Positions 17,577 to 27,331 of a DNA stretch of 64,000 nt are shown piece by piece (positions within the stretch are counted from its first letter, which is position 1; every line of letters begins with the position of its first letter). The notes beneath the pieces were generated by a model. That model was given only the letters and a program-made list of their open reading frames with translations, did not search any database and had not been told where the DNA came from. Location: positions 558,001 to 622,000 of the forward strand of contig NZ_CAAHFB010000001.1 of NCBI RefSeq assembly GCF_900880625.1, read 5' to 3'. A program made the translations under genes and the position numbers. This DNA comes from Halorhabdus rudnickae. GTDB taxonomy: Archaea; Halobacteriota; Halobacteria; Halobacteriales; Haloarculaceae.

Positions 17577-19409
17577 TTACTCCGGAGCGTAATAGTATTC
17601 GCCAGCTTGCTTTTGCTCTCGATCCAGACGGCTCCCGGGTTTGTTGATCCGTGGCCGTGAGGTGCGTTCGTCCCGTCGGAAGGTAATGTCGAGATTACCC
17701 AGGAAGTCGTTCATCCCGTCGCGCATCGACTGGGGCGTACTGGCGTGGCCGGAGACAGCGGGTTCGCCGTCGAACACCAGTAGGCGATCGGCCAGCAGGT
17801 CGATCATGTAGATGTCGTGGTCGATGACCATCGCCGTCGCGTCGTGGTTCTCGGCGTAGCGACGGATCGCGCTGGTCGCCAAGACCCGCTGCTCGACGTC
17901 GAGGTGGGCGCTCGGCTCGTCGAGCAAGTAGAGGTCGGCGTCCCGGGAGAGACACGCCGCGATCGCGACGCGCTGGCGCTCCCCGCCCGAAAGGTCGGTC
18001 AGTTGCTGCTCCATGATCCCCTCTAACTGGAGGGGCTGGGCGATCTCGGTGTTCCAGTAGGAGGTCCCGAAGTCGTCGGCGATCGATCCGAGGAACGCGT
18101 CGACGCGCATCGGCTGGTCGACCTCGACGTACTGGGGCTTATAAGAGATGTCGAGACTCGCGTCGATCTCGCCCGCGTCCGGTTCGAGACGCCCTGCGAG
18201 CAGCTTTGCGAACGTGGACTTCCCGATCCCGTTGGGGCCGACGACGCCCAGCACCTCACTCTCACGGATCTGTCCCGATTCGACGGCCAGCGAGAACTCG
18301 TCCTCGCCGTAGCTCTTCTCGATGTCGGGATACTCGATCACCACGTCGCCCGCGCTGACCGACCGCGGGGCGTGTTCCTCGAACTCGATGGCTTGCTCGC
18401 GGATACGCATGTTCTCGTTCTCCAGATAGCCCGCGAGATATTCGTTGATCCCGCTTTTGACGGACTTGGGATCGGTGATGACGCCGAACGCGCCGGGCCG
18501 ACCGTACCCGACGTGGATGGCGTCGGCGAGCAGGTCCAGAATGGCGAGGTCGTGCTCGACGACGAGCACCGACCGTTCGCCATCCTCTGCGAGTTCCTGG
18601 ATCAGCCTGGCGGCGGTCATCCGCTGACCGATGTCGAGGTACGGCGAAACCTCGTCGAGGAAGTAGAAGTCCGCGTCCCGTGCCAGCGCCGCAACGAGGG
18701 CGACCCGCTGAAGTTCACCACCCGAGAGCGTGTCGATGTCTTGGTCTACCACTGGACCGATCCCGACGCGCTCGATCAGTTCATCGAGGACGCCGCGCTC
18801 GTCGGTCTCCGCGAGCAGATCGTGGGTCGTCCCGTCGAACTGGTCGGGGATTCGGTCGACGTACTGGGGCTTGCGCGCGACCGAGACATCCCCGTCGAGC
18901 AGCGACTCGAGGTAGTCCTGGAGGGCTGTCCCGCGGTACTCGTCGAGGACGGTCTCCCACTCTGGCGACTTGCCGAACTGGCCGAGGTTCGGCGTGAGTT
19001 CGTCGGCCAGAATGTGGACAGCAGTAGTCTTCCCGATGCCGTTCGGACCGAGGATACCCGTCACACGACCTTTTTCGGGTGCCGGCAGCCCATAAAGCGC
19101 GAAGGCGTTCTCGCCGTAGCGATGGACGGGTTCGTCCTCGAGTTCCTGCGGGAGATTGATGATCTCAATGGCGTCGAACGGACACTTCTCGACGCAGATT
19201 CCACAGGACTCGCCGAGACAGATCTCCTCACTGATCCAGATCTGATCGGCCCTCCCATCGAAGGGTTCGCCCTCCTCGTAGTGCTCGTCGCGGGTGACGA
19301 TACACTCCTTTCCCGTCCGGTTGGGTGGACAGAAGTTCGCACACTCGTAGTTACAGCGGTCGGGCTGACAGCGATCGAGGTCGACGACGGCGATTGAATC
19401 ATCTGCCAT
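17577..19409 (-). CDS. ABCE1/RLI ribosome-recycling ATPase
   Basis: A 610-residue protein with an N-terminal ferredoxin-like region carrying two 4Fe-4S cysteine sets (CQPDRCNYECANFCP and ICLGESCGICVEKCPF), followed by two ABC ATPase domains. Both have Walker A motifs (GPNGIGKTT and GPNGIGKST) and signature motifs (LSGGELQR and LSGGERQR). ABCE1 splits ribosomes after termination in archaea and eukaryotes and is essential. The length and cysteine pattern are normal. The EMC6-like gene lies 18 bases upstream on the same strand. Confidence 0.97.
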   Translation of the reverse strand: MADDSIAVVDLDRCQPDRCNYECANFCPPNRTGKECIVTRDEHYEEGEPFDGRADQIWISEEICLGESCGICVEKCPFDAIEIINLPQELEDEPVHRYGENAFALYGLPAPEKGRVTGILGPNGIGKTTAVHILADELTPNLGQFGKSPEWETVLDEYRGTALQDYLESLLDGDVSVARKPQYVDRIPDQFDGTTHDLLAETDERGVLDELIERVGIGPVVDQDIDTLSGGELQRVALVAALARDADFYFLDEVSPYLDIGQRMTAARLIQELAEDGERSVLVVEHDLAILDLLADAIHVGYGRPGAFGVITDPKSVKSGINEYLAGYLENENMRIREQAIEFEEHAPRSVSAGDVVIEYPDIEKSYGEDEFSLAVESGQIRESEVLGVVGPNGIGKSTFAKLLAGRLEPDAGEIDASLDISYKPQYVEVDQPMRVDAFLGSIADDFGTSYWNTEIAQPLQLEGIMEQQLTDLSGGERQRVAIAACLSRDADLYLLDEPSAHLDVEQRVLATSAIRRYAENHDATAMVIDHDIYMIDLLADRLLVFDGEPAVSGHASTPQSMRDGMNDFLGNLDITFRRDERTSRPRINKPGSRLDREQKQAGEYYYAPE

Positions 19410-19427
19410 GAATAGGTCCTCCGAGGA

Positions 19428-19727
19428 TCAGGCCGGTGCGGTTGTCAACAGGATGCTCCAGGTGACGAACCAAAGCGAGAAGGTCATGAATCCGATGTAT
19501 AGATAGTCTTTCGTCGAGAACTCGTCGATGTCGACGCCGACGACTTGCAGGATCGGGAACTGGACGAGGATCGCCGCAGCGAGGACGCCCAGTGCCGTCC
19601 TCGAACTCGGATCTAGTTCGAGGACACTGGAGGCGATTCCCGCGCCCATGCCCAGGACCGTCGTCAGGCCCGTGACCACCACGCTCTTGAGGTGGCCGGT
19701 CAGCTGGCGCGTCGTTTCCGTAGCCAT
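19428..19727 (-). CDS. EMC6-like membrane protein
   Basis: A 99-residue protein with three hydrophobic segments: LKSVVVTGLTTVLGMGAG, TALGVLAAAILVQFPILQV and YIGFMTFSLWFVTWSIL. Size, topology and the cytoplasmic N-terminus fit the archaeal EMC6/Rab5-interacting family. In eukaryotes the homologue belongs to the ER membrane insertase; a membrane-insertion role here is inferred from that. It is directly upstream of the ABCE1 gene and probably shares its transcript. Confidence 0.75.
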   Translation of the reverse strand: MATETTRQLTGHLKSVVVTGLTTVLGMGAGIASSVLELDPSSRTALGVLAAAILVQFPILQVVGVDIDEFSTKDYLYIGFMTFSLWFVTWSILLTTAPA

Positions 19728-19939
19728 ACCACAAGGTGTGCCACCGGGGCTAAAAAGGCGTTCGTTCCCTTCTCTGGGTCCCGCACATCGAGTTTGTGTC
19801 CCGGACGCCCCGAAGTCGAACGTCTGCCTCCGGCGTTACTACTCGGTGATGATCACATCCCAGGCTGCCTCCTCGAAGCCGAACGTGTGCGATTGGCGGT
19901 CGTCTCGAACGACAGGTCGGCCGACTCGACTCCTCAATC

Positions 19940-19946
19940 TTTATAC
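19940..19946 (+). promoter_or_regulatory. TATA box of the winged-helix regulator
   Basis: TTTATAC lies 25-31 bases before the ATG at 19971, giving a leaderless transcript and deciding the start of that gene. Confidence 0.65.
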
Positions 19947-19970
19947 GGACGGCGTTCCGAAGAGGCAATA

Positions 19971-20243
19971 ATGGCTGAAACCGAGGAGGAAGAGGGTATC
20001 GAAGACCTCCCGCCGAGCGCGAAACTCGTCTACAAGGTCCTCGAATACAAGGGACCGCTGACCCAGAAAGGGATCGTCGAGGAATCGATGCTCTCGGCCC
20101 GGACGGTTCGATATGCCCTCGAACGACTCGAAGAAGTCGACGTCGTCTCCGAGGACGTCTACTTCGCCGACGCCCGGCAGAACCTCTACGAACTCACTAC
20201 TGAGGACGCCGAAGAGACACAAGACCAAGCTGTCTCTGACTGA
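19971..20243 (+). CDS. winged-helix transcription regulator (MarR/TrmB-like)
   Basis: A 90-residue protein with an acidic N-terminal tail, then a single winged helix: PPSAKLVYKVLEYKGPLTQ, then IVEESMLSARTVRYALERLEEVDVV (recognition helix) and a short wing. The C-terminus is acidic. Such one-domain regulators are widespread in haloarchaea. The start is fixed by a leaderless-spaced TATA box; in-frame codons further upstream lie before the promoter. It stands alone between the EMC6-like gene and the archaellin gene, and no regulon can be inferred. Confidence 0.8.
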   Translation: MAETEEEEGIEDLPPSAKLVYKVLEYKGPLTQKGIVEESMLSARTVRYALERLEEVDVVSEDVYFADARQNLYELTTEDAEETQDQAVSD

Positions 20244-20513
20244 GCCCTTTTCGCTCCTGCACCTCTGTGCACGGACTAGCAGTTGCTTCTGGCTGTCTCG
20301 ATGGCTTCAATTTGAGTCTCGACCGAAAAGTAGTCCAAAACGACCGCTCGATGGTGGCGCTGTTGGGGTGTAGTCTTAGTTTCCGTCGTCTTCTTAGGAC
20401 CACTCACCCGGAACACTCCCTGAGTGCTATCAAACGAGATAATTTGAGAACTATGTTTAATTGAGTGCGTCGAGTAATGACGCATACACTAATTAGCGGT
20501 ATCCCAGACGAAA

Positions 20514-21122
20514 ATGATGCTCGGATACAATATGCGTGATGGCGAGCGAGCGCAAGTGGGAATCGGCACGCTTATCGTATTCATCGCGATGGTGCTGGTT
20601 GCGGCTGTCGCGGCAAGCGTATTGATCAATACCGCCGGATTCCTCCAGAGTAGCGCTGAGCGGAGCGGCGTCCAGGCAGCCGATCAAGTCACCAATCGCT
20701 TGGTCGAAGAAGACAGCGTTGGCATAGTCGATGCTGCTTCCGGCACAGTGACTACCGTCGAGATGACAGTCACACCTGCTCCCGGATCTCAGGACGTTGA
20801 CCTGAACGATACTACCATACAATGGGTATCGTACGATGGGAGTCAACAATTGGTCTACATCCAGCCCGGAAGCGCATCTGTCGGTGAATTCAACTGGACG
20901 ACGTTGCGTGATAACGATGGCTCGATAGCGAACGACGACATCTTGAACCACCCAATTGATAAGGCTGTGTTAACGATCGAACTCGGATCGGGCGATCAGC
21001 CATCAGAACTCGAACCGGGGACAAAAGCAAAGGCTATCATCGTAACCGGGTCGGGAGGCAAGACGACAGAGGCCCTTGTCGTCCCTGACTCGCTCTCCCA
21101 GAAAGAAACTGTTAGAATCTAA
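20514..21122 (+). CDS. archaellin (orphan)
   Basis: A 202-residue archaellum filament protein. A short polar leader ([14 protein letters not shown]) is followed by the class III signal core [20 protein letters not shown], cleaved by the prepilin peptidase FlaK/PibD. The remainder is a beta-rich, Thr/Asp-rich head domain with possible N-glycosylation sites (NDT, NWT). No other archaellum or chemotaxis gene is adjacent, so it lies apart from an arl/fla cluster. ATGs at 20514, 20517 and 20532 are all possible starts. It may be a minor or alternative filament subunit. Confidence 0.88.
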   Translation: MMLGYNMRDGERAQVGIGTLIVFIAMVLVAAVAASVLINTAGFLQSSAERSGVQAADQVTNRLVEEDSVGIVDAASGTVTTVEMTVTPAPGSQDVDLNDTTIQWVSYDGSQQLVYIQPGSASVGEFNWTTLRDNDGSIANDDILNHPIDKAVLTIELGSGDQPSELEPGTKAKAIIVTGSGGKTTEALVVPDSLSQKETVRI

Positions 21123-21180
21123 CGATGGTATGCTGTGGTTCTCAGTGCGACGTTCGCTCCCGTCCGGAAGGTACCCTTCC

Positions 21181-23031
21181 TCAAGCTTGAACGACACTGA
21201 TCTGCCGGCCATAATCGATCGCCTGCTCGAGTTCCTCGGCGATCGCACTCCCGCGTGAGACCTGCACTTCGCCGCCACGACTCACTGTTGCTGTAAAGAG
21301 ATACTCCCCATCAGCTCGCACTTCGACCGTCTCGCCGGCGAGCCCCTCGGCTGGGACGACGACGTGCCGGGAGGTGATCTCGGGCGTGACGGTCCGGCCG
21401 GCGTCGGCGCCACCTCCGTCACCCGATCCTGACGAGCCAGAACGGCTCTCCTCGCGTTCGTCCAGCGTTCGAACGTCGATATCGATGCCCAGCCGGTTCT
21501 CGACGTCGCTGATCCGGCCGCCACCTTTGCCGATGACCTGTGAGATGTCCCGCTCTTCGACCCAGACGACCGCCCGGTCGCGCCCCCGCACTTCCACCTC
21601 GACGTGCCCGTTGGCGATCGAACGGATCTCGCGTTCGACCTCCTGGCGCGCGATGCGGTCGACACCGCTCTCAGCTCCCGCGTCGTCACCCAGTGGCACC
21701 GTCACGACCTGACGGTTGAACGTGTAAATCTCGTACTCCGGGACTCCCGTCTCGAAGTCCTCGATGACGATCACCGGGCGCGCGAGGTCCTCTTCCATGA
21801 GCCCCTCCGGGACTTTTACCTCCGTATTGACATCGTAGACGGTCTCGATCTCGCCGGCCTCGATATAGACGACAGTGTCGACAACTTGTGGGATCATTCC
21901 CAGTTCAACGCGACCAACGAGACGCTGCAGGGCGTCGATCGCGCGGGTCGCGTGAACGACACCGATCATGCCGACGCCCGCCAGGCGCATGTCCGCGAAC
22001 ACCTCGAAGTCGTCGGTCTTGCGCACCTCGTCGTAGATCGTGTAGTCCGGCCGGACCATCAACAGGGAGTCGGCGGTCCGCTCCATCGATCCCGCGAGCT
22101 CGGTGTACTGGGTGATCTCCGGGCCGACCTGGAGGTCCCTCGGCTTCTCCATGGTCTTGACCGAGAAATCCGACTCGGCAAGGAACTCCCCGACGGCCTG
22201 GGCGAACGTCGATTTACCGGCGCCGGGCGCCCCCGAGATGAGGACGCCGCGCTGGCGTTCGAGCAATCGCTCGCGCAATTGGTCGGCGTACTCGTAATCG
22301 TCGAGTTCGGTCTGGACGATCGGTCGGACGGCCGTGATCTCCAGGCCGTCCGCGAAGGGGGGCCGGGCGATCGCGATGCGGTACTCCCGGAACTGGACGA
22401 TCGTCATCCCCGGTTCGTCGATCTCGATGAACCCATCCGGGCTTGCGCGGGCGCTCTCTTCGATGTCGTGTGCATACTCCTTGAGCTGGCCCTCCGTCGA
22501 TGCCTCGTCGCGGATCGCTTCGTAGTGCATATCGCCGATCGCACCACGCTTTGCCATCGGCTTTGCACCGACTTTGAGGTGGACGCTCATCGTCGTCTCG
22601 TCGAAGAACTGGGCGATCTCGAGGGATTCGACGTCCCTGCCAACTGGCTCGATAAAGACGACATCTAGCCCCTTTGCGCGGGCGACCTCGCTCTGGACGA
22701 CGTCGCTGGTCACGAGCGTCGCGCCGCGGTCGGCCGCGAGATCTCTGATCAGCGCGTCGACGTCGCCCTCGTCGGCGGCGTGTTTTTCGGAAGCCTCGGG
22801 GCGACGACCGACGTACTCGACCTCGATCGCCCCCTCGTCGGCAAAGTCTGCCAACTGCTGTAGTTCCTCCAGACCGTCCCAGCCGGTCTGTCGGCCGTCG
22901 TTGGCCTGAGATTCGAGTTCACCGACGACCGCTTCGGGGACCGAAACCGTCGCGTCGGCGAACTCGCCGTCGGCGACGCGATCGGACACGCGACCGTCGA
23001 TTATCACGCTCGTGTCCGGTACGATGTTCAT
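21181..23031 (-). CDS. PIN-domain / PilT-like ATPase / KH protein
   Basis: A 616-residue protein. The N-terminus is a PIN nuclease fold (MNIVPDTSVIIDGRVSD, with further Asp residues around GDVDALIRD and VTSDVVQSE). The centre is a secretion-type ATPase with Walker A GAPGAGKSTFAQ and the PilT-like YDEVRKTDDFEVFADM segment. The C-terminal 120 residues contain a KH domain (VIGKGGGRISDVENRLG). This PINc/VapC-ATPase architecture is conserved across archaea and points to an RNA-directed role that is still undefined. I start at the ATG at 23031; the reading frame extends further upstream but family members begin MNIVPDT. Confidence 0.9.
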   Translation of the reverse strand: MNIVPDTSVIIDGRVSDRVADGEFADATVSVPEAVVGELESQANDGRQTGWDGLEELQQLADFADEGAIEVEYVGRRPEASEKHAADEGDVDALIRDLAADRGATLVTSDVVQSEVARAKGLDVVFIEPVGRDVESLEIAQFFDETTMSVHLKVGAKPMAKRGAIGDMHYEAIRDEASTEGQLKEYAHDIEESARASPDGFIEIDEPGMTIVQFREYRIAIARPPFADGLEITAVRPIVQTELDDYEYADQLRERLLERQRGVLISGAPGAGKSTFAQAVGEFLAESDFSVKTMEKPRDLQVGPEITQYTELAGSMERTADSLLMVRPDYTIYDEVRKTDDFEVFADMRLAGVGMIGVVHATRAIDALQRLVGRVELGMIPQVVDTVVYIEAGEIETVYDVNTEVKVPEGLMEEDLARPVIVIEDFETGVPEYEIYTFNRQVVTVPLGDDAGAESGVDRIARQEVEREIRSIANGHVEVEVRGRDRAVVWVEERDISQVIGKGGGRISDVENRLGIDIDVRTLDEREESRSGSSGSGDGGGADAGRTVTPEITSRHVVVPAEGLAGETVEVRADGEYLFTATVSRGGEVQVSRGSAIAEELEQAIDYGRQISVVQA

Positions 23032-23137
23032 ACCTGACGGTGGGGCCCCAGCGGTGATAAACGCCAGCATCCCGGCGGCACGGCCCCAGCGGATCACCCG
23101 CACTCAGCGGGCGAATCCGGAGTCCGAACACGGGGAA

Positions 23138-23145
23138 AGATAAAC
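23138..23145 (+). promoter_or_regulatory. TATA box of the PfkB kinase at 23167
   Basis: AGATAAAC lies 22-29 bases before the ATG at 23167, suiting a leaderless transcript. Confidence 0.5.
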
Positions 23146-23166
23146 CGTCGTGCCGTAGAGCCGCCG

Positions 23167-24129
23167 ATGTCCTCACCAGACACACTTATTGCCGGGGAAA
23201 CCCTCGTCGACATGTTTCCGACGTCGTCGGGACCACTCGCCGACGTCGAGACGTTCGAGCGCCGGGCCGGTGGCGCACCCGCGAACCTGGCGGTTGCGAT
23301 GACGCGCCTCGGGTCGGCACCGTATCTCTGGACGAAACTCGGATCGGATCCGTTCGGTGACCATCTGGCAGATGTCCTCGACACGGAGGACGTTCCCGAT
23401 CGGTTCATCGAGATCGATCCCGATCGAAAGACCGCCCATACACTCGTCGGTGACGACCCCGCGGCCGATCAAGCGTTCGTCTTCTACAAGGAGGGAACCG
23501 CAACGATGGCCATGGAACCGGGAACGGTCGCTGATGATGCTCTGGCGGACCTCGAATGGGTCCACTTCGGCGGCGTCATGCTCTGTGAGGAACCGGCCCG
23601 GACGGCGATGCTCGACCTCGCCGAGCGAGCACAGGCAGCCGACTGCACCGTCTCGTTCGATCCCAACACCCGCGAAGATCTCTGGCCCGATCCGACGAAA
23701 CTCGAACCCACGATGCGGGACGCCCTCGAACTCGCTGACGTCATCAAAACTGATCGTGAGGACCTGGCAATGCTGCTGGATTCGGTCGAGAATTCTATCG
23801 AGACGGTGGCCGAGGAGCTGACCGGATACGGTCCACACTCAGTTTTCCTCACGCAGGGATCCAAGGGCACGTACGCCCTCGCAACCGATGATTCACCCTG
23901 GGGGCCCGCTGAAACGGACCAACCGACTCTGCACGTCGATGCCATCGACACGACGGGGGCTGGGGACGCGTTCACGGCCGGTGCGATCACGGCACTGCTG
24001 GAAGGTAAGTCCCTCGACGAGGCGATCCGATTTGCCAACGCTGTCGGTGCACTCACGACGACAGAGACCGGCGCTATGGCCCCACTCCCGACGCGGGAAG
24101 CCGTCGAAGGATTGCTGGAGTCGGCCTGA
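23167..24129 (+). CDS. PfkB-family sugar kinase
   Basis: A 320-residue ribokinase-fold kinase. The N-terminal substrate signature is FERRAGGAPANLAVAMTRLG and the C-terminal catalytic motif is DTTGAGDAFTAGA, with the anion-hole GAGD and catalytic Asp. Overall it resembles fructokinases and 2-keto-3-deoxygluconate kinases; the substrate cannot be assigned by eye. It is divergent from the PIN-ATPase gene and is the last core gene before the accessory island. Confidence 0.85.
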   Translation: MSSPDTLIAGETLVDMFPTSSGPLADVETFERRAGGAPANLAVAMTRLGSAPYLWTKLGSDPFGDHLADVLDTEDVPDRFIEIDPDRKTAHTLVGDDPAADQAFVFYKEGTATMAMEPGTVADDALADLEWVHFGGVMLCEEPARTAMLDLAERAQAADCTVSFDPNTREDLWPDPTKLEPTMRDALELADVIKTDREDLAMLLDSVENSIETVAEELTGYGPHSVFLTQGSKGTYALATDDSPWGPAETDQPTLHVDAIDTTGAGDAFTAGAITALLEGKSLDEAIRFANAVGALTTTETGAMAPLPTREAVEGLLESA

Positions 24130-24381
24130 TGGGCGATTGAAGAACTTTTCGACCCATCTATCGTCGATCTGGATTCTCCTCGACGAGCGTTCACAGGTTC
24201 GGAGGGTAGAGCCAACTACAAACAAATCTGACTGAGATCGTACGATTTCACCAACGCAGAACCGAGTGTACCTCTACCCACTACCTACGACCTAGAGAAC
24301 CGTAAGAAAACTAGTGCGAAGTGGACCAAAAAGAGAATTTAGGACAGAGAAATCGCTACCGAGCCAGGGAAACCACCGGAA

Positions 24382-26283
24382 TTAGGGCGTCACGTCAGGA
24401 GGGTCCAGTCCTGCACGAAACAATAGGACAATCGACGACGCAAGGAAATCCGCTAGCGGCAATACCGGATCCAATCGCTCCTCGTGAGTACCGCGACCGT
24501 ACCCATCAAACTTCTCTGTCGCTAATACCTTCAGTGAGTGATCGACTAGCCGCCACAGATTGTACAGTAGACAGCTGAAAGCAAATGAGAAGAACCGCAT
24601 CCGATAGTCTGTAGATGCAATAGATGGCACCAGGGGCGTAATCATCTTGTACTCAATTTCAATATCCCACCGGTCGGAGTACCGGTTCACAAGCCCCTCT
24701 GCATCCAGTGGGGATACATCATCCCGGTTCGTCGCGAACAACGCGTACCCTGTGTCGTCTTCATGCCGAACAATCCAGTCATTCCGCTGCGCTGGAACAT
24801 GCATTAACGTCACGTCGTGACTGTACCCGTTTTCATCAACCGTCTCATCTGCTTCAGGATCGATGTACGGTGTGGAATTCCTCAAGTATAGAGCTGCGTC
24901 TTGTTCTACCCGCGCAGTCACCGCCGGGTCGTTCCGTACATCAGCAGCGTCACGTCGCAGTCGCTCCGAGTTTTTCTTCTTCGGGATCAAGTAGTCCACA
25001 TCGTAGTACTGATCTAGCACGTGGAACACACCGTGCTGGTCGAACGCGCGGTCAGCCATCACCAGATGGATATCCACCAACTCCGTCGCCTGCGCCATTA
25101 ACCTGTCAACGACTTCCGCCCACGACACGGACTCCCCATCCCGCTCCCACCTCGAATTGTGCCGAATCGGCTCTACGGCAATAACGAGCGGCGTATTTCG
25201 GCCAACAATCGTTAGCGTTGCATACTGGTACTCGTACGCCTCATCCTCTTCTCCACCGTTTACCATCTCTGGATAGTTCTCCTTCGGGTACTTCGGAGTC
25301 CCATGTACCATAATCGGCTCCTCATTGTCCGATACAACATCGGTATCACCTTTCCATGGGGTGACGTGATATGGCACATTCGTTACGTCGATGGCTGCTG
25401 CAACCGGTTCTGAGAACATTTCCCCAGAAGCTACCGTGTCCAACATCTGGTCTACTGCATCACCAAATTGATCTTGGACAGTGTCAGCAACTCGCCGCCA
25501 GTCCGGCACCGGACGCTTCTCATCTGATCCAGTAGGAAAATCATCGAACGTGTACTGGTACCCGCTCGGTGTCCCGAGCTTTTTGACTGCTCGGACGTGC
25601 GTATCGTGATGAAGTGCGTTCTCTCGAAACTTGTTAAATGAGCGGTGAGCTGATCGTGTCCCTGCGGTGTCCATCAAACTCATCAACAACTGGTGCTCCC
25701 AGACGGTTTCGTCTTCGTGGACAACATTATGGCTCCGTCCAGTATCTAATGCTGGCGCCACATCATTCAACATCGATTCTATGACCCCCGGTGCTTGCTC
25801 ATCGACGTACTGATAGAGTGGTTGTGAACTCTCAGCGATTTCATCTGGGGAAGGATTAGCATTAGGTGAATGAGCAGCGTGTGTCTGTACTCTATGCTGT
25901 TCACCGGCGCTTCTAATTCGATCTGCGACACGGTTGAGTAGCCGACGGAACTCAGCTGAAAACCGGTTTCGTATCGTGTAAGAGATCGCTTGCTGTGTTG
26001 GTGGGCGGTCAAACCCAAATCGAAGTTGTAGATACGGCCAGGTTTCGATTCGCTCGGAGAGTTGTTTCTGGCTCAGCTCTGCAACTTCTTTATATAGGAA
26101 AAGTCGAACCATAGACTCAAATTCGAATGAGTCGCTCGTTGTGATATTGTATGCGTCGTGAACTTCCTCGAATGGGAGTGAGAGGTCCTCTATTACCCGG
26201 GAAATACTTTCATGGATGTCGAAGAGGTTAGCTGCCTGTGACACCAACCGATTTTCCAGCGACTGTGAATCCTCTTCAGTCAT
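24382..26283 (-). CDS. DDE transposase of an insertion sequence
   Basis: A 633-residue transposase from the ATG at 26283; a TTG at 26352 would add 23 residues. The RNase-H-like core shows AAAIDVTNVPYH (first Asp), MADRAFDQHG (second Asp) and the YSDRWDIEIEYKMI segment with the catalytic Glu, as in IS4/IS5-like DDE_Tnp_1 enzymes. Large transposases of this type occur in many haloarchaea. No frameshift is visible, so it may be active. I could not identify terminal inverted repeats in the flanks (24240-24381 and 26353-26520). It marks the left edge of the accessory island. Confidence 0.8.
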   Translation of the reverse strand: MTEEDSQSLENRLVSQAANLFDIHESISRVIEDLSLPFEEVHDAYNITTSDSFEFESMVRLFLYKEVAELSQKQLSERIETWPYLQLRFGFDRPPTQQAISYTIRNRFSAEFRRLLNRVADRIRSAGEQHRVQTHAAHSPNANPSPDEIAESSQPLYQYVDEQAPGVIESMLNDVAPALDTGRSHNVVHEDETVWEHQLLMSLMDTAGTRSAHRSFNKFRENALHHDTHVRAVKKLGTPSGYQYTFDDFPTGSDEKRPVPDWRRVADTVQDQFGDAVDQMLDTVASGEMFSEPVAAAIDVTNVPYHVTPWKGDTDVVSDNEEPIMVHGTPKYPKENYPEMVNGGEEDEAYEYQYATLTIVGRNTPLVIAVEPIRHNSRWERDGESVSWAEVVDRLMAQATELVDIHLVMADRAFDQHGVFHVLDQYYDVDYLIPKKKNSERLRRDAADVRNDPAVTARVEQDAALYLRNSTPYIDPEADETVDENGYSHDVTLMHVPAQRNDWIVRHEDDTGYALFATNRDDVSPLDAEGLVNRYSDRWDIEIEYKMITPLVPSIASTDYRMRFFSFAFSCLLYNLWRLVDHSLKVLATEKFDGYGRGTHEERLDPVLPLADFLASSIVLLFRAGLDPPDVTP

Positions 26284-26535
26284 CTCTCGCGAGGACAAAA
26301 ACCTGGCTTGTGTAGACAAGAAGAGCAAGCCGGACTCGTTGTGGCGGTTCAAGCCTGTCGCCTCTGAATTTCACCTCTACTTGCTTTCTCTGGAGTGACA
26401 GATAGTCATCTTGAGTAAGGGTAGTCTGGTTGTAGCGTGAAGGCTGCTGAAGGGTGTCTTTCGAGATCAAACTTGATCTCACCTCAGTCTCTGATTCAGG
26501 TTGTTTAGATAGCAAGTTAGTTCGTTACGACCTCG

Positions 26536-26550
26536 TGTTTGATTCGAACA
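26536..26550 (+). promoter_or_regulatory. operator-like repeat, upstream copy
   Basis: TGTTTGATTCGAACA matches the copy at 26594-26608 at 13 of 15 positions. It lies 22 bases upstream of the TATA box, overlapping where activators bind. AACATCTGTT at 26547-26556 is the exact reverse complement of 26588-26597, so the TATA box is framed by an inverted repeat. Confidence 0.6.
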
Positions 26551-26572
26551 TCTGTTTTTCGTCCCTCGCCAC

Positions 26573-26579
26573 ATATAAA
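26573..26579 (+). promoter_or_regulatory. TATA box of the 26609 regulator
   Basis: ATATAAA lies 30-36 bases before the ATG. Operator-like repeats lie on both sides. Confidence 0.65.
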
Positions 26580-26593
26580 CCTTCGCGAACAGA

Positions 26594-26608
26594 TGTTTAG
26601 TTCGAACA
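26594..26608 (+). promoter_or_regulatory. operator-like repeat, abutting the start codon
   Basis: TGTTTAGTTCGAACA ends at the base before the ATG at 26609. Bound protein would cover the transcript start, so repression is the simplest reading. Confidence 0.6.
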
Positions 26609-27082
26609 ATGAGCAGCGGCGAGTCCGACCCCCCTCTGAGAGACGCGAATACAGCTAACTTCCTGCAAAAGAAGGGAACAATGGAGATAATCGTCGAAAT
26701 CGGGGAGTATGACTCTCGACGTCATACCGATCTTCGCAAGGAACTGCTATTGAGTTCCAGTACGATTCAGCAGCGACTCAACGAAGGGAAACAACAGGGG
26801 TTCTGGGAGCAGACGTTGGAAGAGCGTGGTGATGTTGCTGCAAAAGTCTACCAGCTCACCACGCTTGGGAACGAGATTTATCAGAAAGCAGTTTCGGTGA
26901 ACTTGAATCAACTGTATCAATCAAAACGCGACATTATTCGCTCGATAGATAATCGAGAACGTCGTGTTATCGTTGATTCATCGCCACCTGATGCAGACTG
27001 GATATCTGATATAGATATGGAAGAACATGAACTGCATTCTGTTCAACAGTTTCTCCAACAATTTGGAGAGAATAATTCCTGA
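26609..27082 (+). CDS. winged-helix regulator, probably autoregulated
   Basis: A 157-residue protein. Residues 18-95 form a winged helix (MEIIVEIGEYDSRRHTDLRK, then LSSSTIQQRLNEGKQQGFWEQ as recognition helix and a VYQLTTLGNEIYQ wing), like PadR/HxlR-type regulators. The C-terminal half is polar and acidic. Its promoter contains two near-identical 15-base repeats and an inverted repeat around the TATA box, which argues for self-regulation. It is the first gene of the island to the right of the transposase. Confidence 0.75.
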   Translation: MSSGESDPPLRDANTANFLQKKGTMEIIVEIGEYDSRRHTDLRKELLLSSSTIQQRLNEGKQQGFWEQTLEERGDVAAKVYQLTTLGNEIYQKAVSVNLNQLYQSKRDIIRSIDNRERRVIVDSSPPDADWISDIDMEEHELHSVQQFLQQFGENNS

Positions 27083-27197
27083 TGGGACCCGTACCACTGC
27101 TGCGTTGTTGGAACAAGTCAATATTTCGTTGGTGAACCCAAATATAGATCCTATATAGAAATATTCTAAGCGAATACCCTATCCAGTCCTCCAACAA

Positions 27198-27216
27198 ACC
27201 CCTAGTTTGGACTGAG
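27198..27216 (+). repeat. ORB-like repeat, copy A
   Basis: ACCCCTAGTTTGGACTGAG differs at one position from the core of copies B and C. Only the core is conserved; the G-rich left arm is missing. Confidence 0.55.
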
Positions 27217-27331
27217 TAGAACGCACACTATTAGCTACGATTGATATCTTGAGAGGCTCTAGTGGGTGATCTGAAAGAAACTACGCATATTGCTGATACG
27301 GTCCCGGTTCTCACTTCAGCAGTCGGTTTTG

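Noticed and set aside
18372-19397. 341-codon plus-strand ORF opposite ABCE1
   Set aside because: It mirrors the ABCE1 frame and has no domain of its own.
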